Shown here in pieces: positions 22,954-33,586 of a DNA stretch of 64,000 bases. The stretch spans positions 6,696,001 to 6,760,000 of the forward strand of contig JAJFZO010000566.1 in assembly GCA_021397835.1 (NCBI GenBank). Reading direction: 5' to 3'. Source of the stretch: Moringa oleifera. Its lineage: Eukaryota; Streptophyta; Magnoliopsida; Brassicales; Moringaceae. Below the pieces are notes generated by a model. The model saw only the letters and a program-made list of their open reading frames with translations. It was not told the origin of the DNA and made no database searches. A program made the position numbers and the translations under genes. Within the stretch, counting starts at the first letter, position 1; each line of letters opens with the position of its first letter.

Positions 22954-24305
22954 CACTTGATAAAGACTATCACAACTTAACTTTTTTTTAAGTTAAGAGC
23001 CCAAGTGTGAAAAAAAAATTTCTTTTTTAGTTTTGGTTTTAGTTTTAATAAAAGAGTTGCCATCAATCTTTTTTTTTTTTTGTGGTGTGATTAACCACCA
23101 ATTATTTGAAAACTTCTTTTTGTTCTGAGAAAGAAAAATGAAATCCATGGGAAAATAAGTAATGGCCTATTCTATCAAATAATTTAGGCTCGAGAGTTAA
23201 TTATGCATGGGGAAGGATTAGCGCCTTTACAAATGGCCAAGAATTGGTGCCGTTAAAGCATATTGATCTTGTAGCTTGAATTCATAATAATTTAAAATTG
23301 ATACCAAGCTAAATTTATCACGTGATTTTATACAAGAATCTTCATCTAGTCGATGCAAGATCTTTAATTTTAAAAAAGCAAAAGTTTTAATTTAGAGATC
23401 AGAATATGAACTGCATTAAATTTCTTTCTCCAAAATAGTTTTAGAAAAATTTAACGTGCTCTACTAAATAAATAACAAATAGAAGAACAAAACATAGAAA
23501 ATTTTCTTTCATTCACTTTTGTAAACTATGATTATAAAGTGATCATACCTATAATATAATTCCTATCTTTTTGCCTAAAAACAGGTAAATACTCCTATGA
23601 GAGCTTCTGAGAGAGATTTTCAGCTTCGCAGCAGTAGCCTTTGAATTCATTTGGGGAGACCTGAAGGTTTGATTGTTCTCGAGGGATTTTTCATTTTTGA
23701 TTAATGTGCTGATGCTTGATCCTTATTTGTGATTGTTGTCTATCTTTTATCATTCATTCATTCATCCTTACTATTGAGATTTAGAGGTCCATTTACAAGG
23801 AAAGAAAAGGATGAAGTCCACCAAAGGTTTAAAAATTTAGTATGAAGAAATAGCAGTCATAGTGCGATCAATCTAATCTTGAAGTTCAAAAACCTATCAC
23901 TTGACAATGTGCGCTTTTTGTGAATAAGGTTAGGATCAGCCTAATGTTGAAATTGAAAATTCTATCATTAAGAGGGAAAAGATTATAGTGTTGGAATGTT
24001 CTTTATCTGAATTCCATTAGGAGTCTTTCACTGGCATTCTTAATCCTCAATGATTCTTCCTCTCTAAGCTGATATGTATTTGAATCTTGATGATAAATCG
24101 AGCTAAACAACATCACAGTAATCCACATCAATATAGTCCATCATGGCTAAAATATTCTTATTGAGCTGAACCCGACCTTGTGTGAGGGTGTAGTGTACTT
24201 AGATTATTCTTGACCTTACATTAGGGTAATCTAAATTAGGGTCAAGCTAAGTGCCTTGACATAACATTGGGGTTGCCATATCATGAAGCAGTCAACCTCA
24301 TCGAG
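22954..24305 (-). repeat. LTR D-like Tat LTR fragment (minus orientation)
   Basis: From about 23055 the words follow the minus-oriented Tat LTRs elsewhere in the window: GAGTTGCCATCAATC, GTGTGATTAACCACCAATT, then GGGGAAGGATTAGCGCC and GGTGCC. Matches fade after ~23450, and the rest of the interval up to the integrase break at 24305 is unassigned noncoding DNA. It could be the 3' LTR of the minus-strand element to the right or an independent fragment; no target duplication is recognisable. Confidence 0.4.
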
Positions 24306-24570
24306 GTGAAGTGAAATAATCTACGAATACTAGGATGAATCTATGCTCATTGGATGCTTTTGGGGTAAGTAGATGGATTACATCAGAACTCAATATAGGA
24401 AAAGGCCATGGTTCGCTCATCACACATAAAGGAGTTGGGGGGGTGCATGAATTTTATCTCCATAAATTTGGCATTTGTGGCACTTTCGTATGTAATGAAT
24501 GCAATCGTTCTCCATCATAATCTAATAGTATCTTGCCTTAATTATTTACTGAGCCATCATGTGATCATTT
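24306..24570 (-). pseudogene. Integrase N-terminal part of G2, truncated
   Basis: The minus strand reads the zinc-binding CX2C part (CIHYIRKCHKCQIYGDKIHA, about 24450-24520) and the start of the catalytic core (LTPKASNEHRFILVFVDYFT, 24310-24370). It then breaks off immediately after DYFT. A frameshift lies between them. The open frame on the plus strand at 24335-24520 is a shadow of this. The rest of integrase is absent. Confidence 0.65.
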
Positions 24571-24879
24571 GCATGTGACCCACATACTCTTTCATGTATT
24601 TCCTTAATAATACATTTTGCTTCTTTTTCATCAATATAATGGAGTAAAGTGCAATCCAAATTCTTTTTTATACAGACGATTTCCCTTTAAGATGAAATTG
24701 GCTGATAACCTTTTCAATGTCTTTTAATCATTTTCTATTACACCTTTTAGATATATTTGATCTTTGATGACCTTTTTAATATTATGATACTAAGGTTGGC
24801 CATCCTTTTCTCCTTCTATGGTCCTACAAAAATATGTCATGGATTCTTTTATACTTATTTTTATTAGTAATACTTCTTC

Positions 24880-26243
24880 CAAATTATTAACTTTAAACAT
24901 GACTGCAAGACTAGCTAATATGTCTGTAATTTGATTGTCCTTTCTAGGAAAATAGTGAAAAAAAAAAACATCTTTAAAGTTCTTAAGTATCTCCTACACA
25001 TATTTGTAGTAGTTAACCAAAATATGGTATTGAACCATCTATTCCCCTTTCAACTGATAGATCACCAGGGCAGAATCTCCATGTAGCTCCAATGCATTGG
25101 AACCCATGGTTATGGACTCGAATCCATTAGTATGGAACATTTTCTTTTCTAAGTGAAATCCTTTAGTATATAAAAAAAGTGAAAATTTGCTTTTGTTGTT
25201 ATGGAATAAGAAGCCGTTACATCTTAATGCATTTATTTAATTTATTTTGGCCTATTAGAGTGGGATCCACTTTTTGGAGAATATGAGTTGAAGCAATAAC
25301 AAGAATATTTCTAGTGGAACATCTTTCGCAATCCCTAAAGAGAGAGAGTTCACTAATAGATCTGGGATAAGTAATTTGACATCATATTCATAGCTAGCGC
25401 ATTCATCATAGTTAGAAGCTCCAACTTCATATCAAGTTCACAATCGATATCGTTACTATCATCAATATCAGTATTATCATCAATATCGTCACTAGCATTG
25501 ATATTGTCACTAGCGTCAATATTGTCACTAGTGTCAATATTGATTCATCAATATCAATATCATCAATAAAAAAAAAACTTTAGGTTTGTTATCCAGGAAC
25601 TTTTTCAAAAATACTGTAATCTAAGGAACACAAGAGTTTATTGCTAGGCATTTGACCAAATAGGATTGTCCGATTCCTATAGAACCTATCACTAAAATAC
25701 CCCTAAAGGGGGATAGGCTAGGTGGAGTGAAAAAGGATTTCCATGAGACGAGAAATGAAAACTATTAGCCCTACATGAAGTTTGTGAGTAAGTGATTGTC
25801 TGATAATGAGCAAAGAATATTCGTCTTTCTACTAAATAGGAAGTATTGAACTCATAATTCATTAGATACTTTTTATGAATGTTAACTAAGTATTATAAGT
25901 AAATTTTTCCCAGTTGTTCAATCATTTGATAACCGAAGTCATTCTTTGATAAATGATCATTATGGGTCAAACTCAATAGAATTTCACCAATCCTTTTTTC
26001 TGTGGAGAATTGAACCTATAATTCTATTTCTTTATCATCAATCAAATCACTGTTCATGGTCTAGGATTCTATTTTATCATGTATGATAGCATTTGATCCT
26101 AATATGCACGGTTCATATTCAGCTATAGTGTTAATGGCATCAAAATCAAGTATAGCTCCAAAATGGCAATATTGTTTGTTTGGAGAAATCAACATGGCTT
26201 TGATTCCATGACCTATCGCATTGGATGCCCTATCAAAATACAT
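24880..26243 (-). pseudogene. RNase H of G2, interrupted by ~0.95 kb
   Basis: The N-terminal half lies at 26061-26243 (MYFDRASNAIGHGIKAMLIS, then AEYEPCILG). The C-terminal half is at about 24960-25085 ([14 protein letters not shown]). The family joins these two halves within a few residues, but here ~0.95 kb of unrelated A+T-rich DNA separates them (25090-26055), including an ATCAATATC/GTCACTAGC tandem tract at 25447-25570. The first acidic residue (FDRAS) and the GDS aspartate remain. I cannot identify the inserted DNA. Confidence 0.6.
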
Positions 26244-26299
26244 TTGCCATTTTCTAGATCTATTTTCTTCATCTTCAACACAAGCGGTGAAATTGTTAT

Positions 26300-27760
26300 T
26301 TGGGATATGAAAAACTATAGGTTGATATTCTTCAATGGCTCTATCAACTTAGAAAGTTTACTACTGCATTTCACTTGACTGGCTTTTAGGATATGTATGT
26401 CAACTCATACTTTGATAATAAGACTTGCTACCTTGTTAGGCTTCTTGATAATGAGGGTTTCTCTAATAAATATTTAATAGGTCAAGTTTTGCAATAACCC
26501 AAGTAGTATGACTATGCAAATATTGGCGTAATTGATGAACAACCTAAGCTAACATGTAATGTATTTTTTCAATCAATCACTAATTGCACTCATAATAAGT
26601 GAACATTTTGCTTAAATAATATATAGCCTACTCTTTCTTGCCCGTTTCATCTAGCTATGTTAATACACATCTTAATGAACGTTCATGCATCGCTAAGTAT
26701 AAGATGAAAAGCTTTCCTAGAGTAAAAGGTACCAACACTAGAGGCTTTAACAAGTATGTTTTTATTTTGTCAAGTATAACTTGACACTCATCATTCCATT
26801 GCTCAAGATTATGTTTTGATAATAACCAAAAAGTTAGGATCATAAGTGTTAGTTAGTTGTGTAATGAATTTAGAAAAGTAATTTATCCTTTCAAAGAATC
26901 TAGGCACTTCTTTAATTATTTTGGGGAAATGTAAACTTTAAATTGCCTTTATGTTGCTTGGATCTACTTGAATTCCTTTTTTACTAATAACAAACCTTAA
27001 TAAATTCTTGATTTGACTCCAAATGTGCATTTGTTGGAATTTCACTTAAGCTTACATTGCTTAAACCTTTCAAAAATCATCCTAAAGTTTTCAACATGAT
27101 CTTTATCTCTTTTGGACTTTGCTATCATGTCATCAACGTACACCTCTTTAGATTTATTGATCATATCATGAAAGAAGGTGACCATAGCTCTTTGGTATGT
27201 TGCCCCAACATTTTTCAAATCGAAAGGCATTACTTTATAATATAACATGCCTCATATCGCGGTGAATGTTGTTTTCTCCATGTCTTTTTTAGCCATGCGA
27301 ATTTAGTTATATCCTGAATAACCATCCATGAATAAAATAAGAAGAATTTAGTTGTGTTACCCACTAGTGTGTCAATGTGGGGAAGAAGGAAATATCTTTT
27401 GGACTTACTTTGTTCAAATCTTTGTAATCCATGCATATGCATACCCGATCATCCTTTTTAGGAATTGACACAATATTGGCTACCTATTCGGGATATCTTG
27501 CTACTGTAATAATTGTAACATCCAAAAGGCTTCGAACTTAATTCTTCATTTACTTTTAACAATATCTTCCTTTTGATTCTTCTCAACCTTTGCAGAATGG
27601 GGAGGCCATTTGGTTTTAAAGGAAACTTATGGTCCATGATAGTTCTGTCAAATCCTGGCATATCTTTGTATGACTAAGCAAAAATGTCAGCATATTCCTT
27701 GAATAAAGTGATTAAGGATTTTCGTATTGAAGGAGAAATCAATGTTTCAATTTTAACCTC
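26300..27760 (-). pseudogene. Reverse transcriptase of G2
   Basis: Minus-strand pieces in order: MPGFDRTIMDHKFPLKPNG (27604-27661), RIGSQYCVNS at the position of the VxPVPKKDG block, LPHIDTLVGNTTKF (about 27350-27385), then 27042-27248 with KVMPFDLKNVGATYQRA and the intact catalytic EVYVDDMIAKSK. The connection domain follows at 26655-26843 (YLLKPLVLVPFTLGKLFILY). Three or more frameshifts split it. Opposite-strand open frames (27057-27245) are shadows. Confidence 0.75.
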
Positions 27761-28639
27761 TTTTTTTTCTCTTCTTTAGTGCTTAAATTTACTATTTTAA
27801 CTTCTTCCTTATTGGGTGAAATATGTTTTTTTTCTTAAATAATTTGTCTTTTTATTTTAATTAGAAGTTCACTATTTTCATCATATTCCTTAGTATCGAG
27901 ATTTTCTAACCAATCTTTTTCTTCCAATTTTATATCATCGATTTAAGACATTGAGGTTTTCATAGTCAGATTCCTTGAACCATAAGCATGTGGCATAGAA
28001 AATTTCAAGGAGAAAAGTTTAAAGGCTAAAAAGAATGAAGACAAAGAAAGTAGCTATTATTAATTAGGAAAGAAATTAAAGAGGAAACATGTCTTGTCCT
28101 CATTAAACTCTAATTGAAGTAAAATAGGAATGCTTAAAACAAATCTTTAAATTCACATCAAACAATTCCCATTTATTTTTATGATGCCTTTTTTTTTTTA
28201 GATTTTTCTTGATGCATTTGGCGGTTTCATCGGTTCACTATGTAAGTACAAACTTGGAAATCTGAAATTCTTTCTCAAGGTCCTTTGATAATTAATAAAC
28301 CAGTCATCATTAAGTCTTCCACTTCGAGCTTCTCCTCTCCTTTTTTTTTTCTTCTTATCTACTAGCATTGGTTAATAACCTACACCCCATCCACCTTTGT
28401 TTTTTAGAATGTCTATGATTTTTGTTTTTCCTTGAAGTTTCACTTCTAGACCTTTTTTGAGTTGCATTCCTTTTTTAAGGGTTTCCTTAACTCGAAGCAT
28501 TAGATTCCCAAACATATAAGGTTCTCATAAACATTCGATCACATTGACAAACTCAAATGACTAAAAGGCCTTCTTGTTGACTTTTAGTGCTTCAATGTAA
28601 GGAGATTCTGAGGATATAATACTAATAAAAACTTGTTCA
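27761..28639 (-). other. Protease-RT linker of G2
   Basis: This is the variable region that separates protease from reverse transcriptase in Tat polyproteins. It is Lys/Glu-rich when read on the minus strand and full of stops. I see no conserved motif and no separate element here. Confidence 0.35.
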
Positions 28640-29235
28640 CTGTTTATTGACATAACTTGTCATCCATGATGAGTTTCACCTTTCGATGCAAAGTTAAAGG
28701 CACAACTTCAGTTGAGTGAATCCATGGTCATCCGAGTAAGAGATTAAATGATGGTTTGATATTTATAACCTGAAATTCCATGTCATATATGCTTAGACAA
28801 TCTTCATTTCTAAATTTATGGAACCTCGCACTTCAATTTTTCCTCTATCAAATGCTTTAACCATTATCAAATTGTATTTTATATGACTAAGATTTATAGG
28901 AAGCCGATTCAAAATGCACCTTGGCATTACATTCAAGGATGAGCCATTGTCAATCAACATTCAAGAAATAATATGCCCCTTGTAATTGGCATTGATATGC
29001 AAGGCTTTAGTTAATCCTCGCCCTTCATGTGGCAGCTCATCAAAGCTGAAAGTTATGAAGTTATGGGCTACAATATGATTGTAGATACTTTCTAGTTTAT
29101 TGGTGAAAATCTAATGTGGCATGTATGCATTCTTGAGAATTTTCATCAAAACTTTTAGATGATACTCTGAACTAAAATAAGTGACATCATTCAAATCTTT
29201 GTTGATGTCTTTAACATCTAATCTATGATGCAATA
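28640..29235 (-). pseudogene. Aspartic protease and upstream linker of G2
   Basis: The minus strand reads LMKILKNAYMPH (about 29105-29140), FDELPHEGRGLTKALHI and then the protease core MLIDNGSSLNVMP (about 28930-28970), continuing MVKAFDRGKIEVRGSINL and PSFNLLLG. In this lineage the catalytic triplet is D-N/S-G; here it reads DNG. A stop just before MLIDNG and another near 28795 inactivate it. The reading runs rightwards into the CACTA3 border at about 29237. Confidence 0.7.
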
Positions 29236-29489
29236 ATCACTATGCTTGATTAGTTTCGTACCATTAAAAAATCTAAAGGTAATGACAAACATAATCAGTC
29301 ACTAAATAATAAAAAAATAGCGATGAAATTATTATAAAATAAAAAATTTAACATAACGACATATCAATAATAGATTAGTGATATACATTATCGAAAAACT
29401 TTATGTTTGTTGGTAAAATTATTTTTAATTAATTTATATTAATTTCTCATAAATCTAAAAACATATTGGTGATCGAATTTGTATCGATT

Positions 29490-30160
29490 GCTATTCAAAG
29501 GATTGGGGACCACCGAGCTTTGGTCACTAGCTAGCTAAGGCAGCCTAATGCCACCCTATAGGCAGTCGCAAGGCTCTGTAAGCTTGCTACCTTCGAAGGT
29601 AGCTGGGGCCATCAACTTAATTATTGCCTTCAAAGGTAGTAATGGTCACTAGCTTGCTACCTTCAAAGGCAGCCATGCATGGCCGCCAATGCAGTAATCT
29701 TGTGCCCTTTGAAGGCCATACATGGTCGCCGATGAAGCAAGTTAGTTGCCTTTAAAGGCAACCATGCATGTTCGTCAAGGCAACAAGCCGGTGGCCTTCG
29801 AAGGGGACCATTCATGATCGTAGGCTTATTGCCTTTAAAGGTAGCCATGCAAGAACATCAAGGTAGCAATTTGGCGACCCTCGAAGGTGGGCATGCATGG
29901 CTACTAGCTTGCTACATTTGAAGGCAGCCATTGCAATGGCCATGAGTAGTCACCAAGGCAACTGGCTTCCTACCTTCGAAGGCAGCATGGCGACAGCCGT
30001 GTGCAATCGCCAAGGCAACTAGCTTCTTCCCTTCGAAGGCAATGATGGCAGTGACCATGGGTAATTACCAAGGCATCTAGATTTCTACCTTTGAAAGCAA
30101 CCATGGCCTTTTGCTTGTGGAAGCATGCAAAGGCAGTGAAGGGCTTGACCTAGGTTGCTT
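29490..30160. repeat. Minisatellite with palindromic CCTTCGAAGG core, in CACTA3
   Basis: About ten diverged copies, 55-75 bp apart, share GCTACCTTCGAAGGCAGCC and CATGCATGG(C/T)CG words, for example near 29590, 29655, 29795, 29875 and 29975. The core CCTTCGAAGG is its own reverse complement and CCATGCATGG is too. The array is G+C-richer than its surroundings. It lies near the inferred left end of CACTA3, where subterminal transposase-binding repeats are expected. Small open frames here are by-products. Confidence 0.65.
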
Positions 30161-30203
30161 GTACATGGTGCTTGGCGATCGCCATGGCTTGTTTCTTGCC
30201 TTC

Positions 30204-30208
30204 GCTCG
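30204..30208. repeat. Target-site duplication GCTCG, left copy
   Basis: GCTCG immediately precedes the LTR start TGTCATAG. The same five bases follow the other LTR end (GTGTCTACA) at 52132-52136. A perfect 5-bp duplication is the standard Gypsy signature and proves that the two LTRs bound a single insertion. Confidence 0.9.
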
Positions 30209-32432
30209 TGTCATAGCCTATCTTCGACCAGCGTCGAATTCTTGAAATGGCTTAAAAAAATGTAATATTTTGAGTGATTTTCCTTTGAAAAGATCTTAAA
30301 AATGAAAATAAAGGAAGTCACCAGTAATTCTTTTTATCGTGTAATTGGACACTGAAATTCATTTATTTTCGAAAAATAAATAAGGCAACATTGATTGTTT
30401 GAAATTAAAAATATATGTTCGAGAGTCAATTACGCATGGTAAAGGATTGGCACCCCGACAGTGCTCAAAAATTGGTACCAATTGATTATGGTTGTTTTTC
30501 AAATTTAAAATTTATTTGATTTTTAAAATTGATTCCCAAAAATATGTCTGAAAGAAATGTCCATGATATGAAAACAAGTGAAATTTTAATATTTTGGAGA
30601 ATATAAAGGTTTAACTCTTGTTTTACCTTTAATTCTTGAAATCATTTTATGGGAGAAGATGTAGAGGTTTCACTCTTGCTTAACCTCTAATCTTAAAACA
30701 TTTTTTTTTATTATGATGGGGAATATAGAGGTCTCACTCTTGTTTAATCCCCTAATCCTTAAAATATTTTTTGTTGTGATTCATGTAAATTCAATAACAT
30801 TTTGATGCACATGCATAACCACATTATATAAAATATATAAATAATTTTCAAGTCTCACGATCCTAACGCAACCACATAATTAATATTTAATATTTTAAAT
30901 ATAGGCCTTAAATTCAACTTTTATAATTTCATTAATTTAAAATAAAAATAAAGTGAGAGCCATATACACAAAATATTTTATATAATACAAAGATTTTTCT
31001 CTTAGATTTGTTTTATAAATATATTTTTAAATATGAAAATCTTCCCCTAAAATATTTTCACATTTTTTCAAAAAAAATATTAAATAAATTTTATATTAGA
31101 GAGTATAAAAATCTCTCTTGAGATTTTTTTTATATTTTCTCAAAAATATCAAATAAATATTTTAAAAATTAATTTTATATTAAAAATATGAAAACTACTC
31201 TCTTGAAATTTTTCGTACTCCTCGAAATTTGAAACATTTATATTTTAGAATAATTTTTTTGTTATTAGAAAATATAAAAATCTCTCTTTTGAGATTTTTT
31301 CATATCTTTCAAAATATTAAGTAGTTTTTTATATTAAAATATAAAAACCTCAGTCTTGACATTTTTTATATCCCTCAAAAGTTAAAAATATACATTTTTA
31401 TTTATGTTTGCTTTCAAAAAAAAATAATTCTTGCATAAGAAATATGAGAATCTCTCTCTTGAGATTTTTTCATGCGTCTCAAAAGCTTAAAACATATATT
31501 ATTATTTTTAAAATTTTTTTTTTAAATAACTCCCTTGAATGATTTTATACTCTCAAAAATTTAAAGTATTTTTAAAAAATTAAAATATCAAAGTGATTTC
31601 ATCTTTTTTGAAAACATAGTCAAAATTGAGTAAAAAAACAAAAATAAAGCTTAATTTATCTAATAATTTTATATTATATACAATCTAAATTTATTATTTT
31701 TAAACAACCTTAATATGTTAAAATTACCTATCTTTCTCTCGTTTTTCTCTTTTTTGTTCTTTCAAGCAAAATTCATGTATTCAACATGAAAGTACTCTTT
31801 CTTCATTTTTTTCTTCAAGTTTATAGATCACATGCTATCCATTTTTTATTAAATTACTTTTGTTTCTCATTACTTTCACACACTATCCATTTTTAACTTA
31901 ACATTTCATGTATTCAACATGAAAGTATAGAAAAAAATTGTGTGTTTGTAAATAGAAGAATATAAATACATTAATATATAAGGTAAATAAAAATACTAGT
32001 GAGAATAATATAAAGATAAGTAAAATGATACATTTGTGTGACATATATAATAATAATTAAGTAAATAAATGAAAGGAAATATTCATAAAAAAATAAAAAT
32101 ATAGGAAAAAAAGTAATGATAAATTCACAAAAAAGGTTACCTTGTTCTTCAAGAGGAACTAAGAGAAAAATTGATGTATTTATATCAAAGAAAACCTCTC
32201 ATTACTAAAGAAAATCTCTGTCATTCCTTTTACACTACTATCTCCCCCTTGTATAACTTTCTCCAAATATTCTCCAAACTCTCAACATTCCTCTTAAAAT
32301 CCCCCTGTAAGCTCTTGGCAAAGTTGGATATTTATAAACTTTAGCCAACCCTCCATTTAATGCAGCAATAGGTAGCATTGCTGCATTACAGAAGTGGCAA
32401 CATACTGTATTACGGCAAAATGGGTGTCTACA
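30209..32432 (-). repeat. 3' LTR of G3 (left)
   Basis: The LTR starts TGTCATAGCC and ends GGGTGTCTACA on the plus strand (TGTAGACACCC when read 5'-3'). It aligns throughout with 49847-52131. It contains the Tat LTR landmark GGATTGGCACCCC near 30445 and three relatives of AGGTTTCACTCTTG (30605-30740). A long very A+T-rich tract with repeated ATATGAAAATCTCTCTCTTG-like words covers 31050-31560. Many differences from the partner LTR indicate an old insertion; the exact divergence was not computed. Confidence 0.9.
32331..32338 (-). promoter_or_regulatory. TATA-like box of the G3 LTR
   Basis: TTTATAAA lies ~95 bp inside the transcriptional start side of the minus-strand LTR, in the context GTTTATAAATATCC. 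The partner LTR has the mutated TTTATAGA at 52029-52036. This would be the U3 promoter of the element. It is a sequence-based guess only. Confidence 0.3.
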
Positions 32433-32446
32433 ACTGTCCCTCTTTG
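32433..32446 (-). other. Polypurine tract of G3
   Basis: On the minus strand CAAAGAGGGACAGT abuts the LTR start TGTAGACACCC. A purine-rich run at exactly this place primes plus-strand DNA synthesis. It confirms that the left LTR is the 3' LTR. Confidence 0.65.
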
Positions 32447-32816
32447 TTCATTGTTTGAGAATAAAAAATCGGGTAAAGTCTTAAGACACCTAATTTTGTC
32501 CCCAAGGCTTGGAAACTTTTGCCTCTTTATTCTCTTCACTTGTTCATCTTTAATTCTCATCTCTTTATTTTGGTTATATGCAGCAAAGCTATAGTGTCAT
32601 AAATAATGTGATCTTAGAAGAGATCATATGATTTTTGTATGTTTCACTCAACAATAGTTAACGATACTTCTAGAAATCTGAAAGGCTCTGTTTTAATGAT
32701 GACCTCAACTAAATGATAATAATAATAATAAATAAATAAATAAATCTACAGGGTTTCGTTCTAATGGCAACGTCAACTTTGAAAATGGAAAGCTCCGCTC
32801 TAAAGACAGCATCAAC
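32447..32816 (-). other. 3' untranslated region of G3, part beside the LTR, with short tandem repeats
   Basis: It is noncoding. From 32680 the words (A)AAAGGCTC(T/C)G(T/C)TxTAAxGAxxxxxTCAACT recur about every 50 bp, and they resume on the other side of CACTA1 at 42575-42640. CACTA1 therefore landed inside a small tandem array, which is a typical feature of Tat 3' regions. An (AATA)n run lies at 32718-32742. Confidence 0.6.
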
Positions 32817-32831
32817 CACCACTACAAATAA

Positions 32832-33230
32832 AAGCTTTAATGACAGTTAAAAATGGTTTTTAATGATAGTTGTAAAATTGTCATCTTTGTTCATGTCATT
32901 AAAGGGAAGAAGTTTTAATGACAGTTATGGAACTGTCATTGAAAGCATTACCTTTTAATGACAGTTTTATTGAAACTATCATTAAAGGGGTGACTTTTTA
33001 ACGACAATTCCAACAGAACTGTCGTTAAAGAGGGGTACCTTTTAACGATAGTTCCAACATAACTATCGTAAAAGGGGCTACCCTTTAACGACAGTTTCAA
33101 ACAGAACTACTGTTAAAGGGGATACCTTTTAATGACAGTTCTAACGAAACTGTCATTAAAAAGGGGGACCCTTTAATGACAGTTCTGTTGGAACTGTCGT
33201 TAAAAGGGGATACCCATTAAAGGTATTTTT
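32832..33230. repeat. Left subterminal palindrome array of CACTA1
   Basis: About eight consecutive units, ~45-50 bp each, have the form TTTTAA(T/C)GACAGTT - short loop - AACTGTC(A/G)TTAAA(A/G), followed by GGGG(A/T)xACC. Each unit is a hairpin whose arms carry the same ~13-bp word in opposite orientation. In En/Spm the transposon protein TNPA binds repeated, partly inverted 12-bp subterminal motifs, so (C/T)GACAGTT is the likely binding core here (inference). Confidence 0.75.
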
Positions 33231-33586
33231 TGTATTTATTTCAAAATAAATAAAATTCAAATTATCCAAAACTTGTTTTCACATCATCCATATACATCAA
33301 TACAATTCTTCACAATATATATGCAACCAAAATTTTTATGTTATACATTTCAATACCATTCTAACAGAGATTGTCATTACTTCTTTCATATCTGAAAACA
33401 CTTAAAATAATCTAATCCAAAAAAGTAATAAAAGACAAACAAAACAAAAGATCATTAATGTTTGATGTTATAATTGAACTCTATATGTACAATACATAAG
33501 TTAAAATATTACACAATCCTAAAAATTCAACTATATAAATTCAATAATGGTCATGTGTACAAAAATCTTCAAGATTCAACTTTCTA

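Larger units (their letters stand above)
24306..29237 (-). mobile_element. Tat-type Gypsy element G2, pol region (split by CACTA3)
   Basis: Reading right to left on the minus strand, the order is protease, reverse transcriptase, RNase H, integrase, all of Tat wording. The element is interrupted at about 29237 by CACTA3. Its upstream gag-protease linker reappears after the far end of CACTA3 (63668-64000), with coding order and strand preserved. Integrase is cut off in its catalytic core at 24306. The domains contain many stops, making this one of the oldest layers of the nest. Confidence 0.7.

Noticed and set aside
25447..25570. CRISPR-like or regulatory repeat
   Set aside because: It is a short degenerate tandem tract in plant retrotransposon DNA with no spacer structure.
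32820..32828. CACTACAAA as the left terminus of CACTA1
   Set aside because: Starting here gives a flank (CAC) that does not match the right flank. Comparison with CACTA2 and the other terminus supports a start at 32817 with one mutated base.
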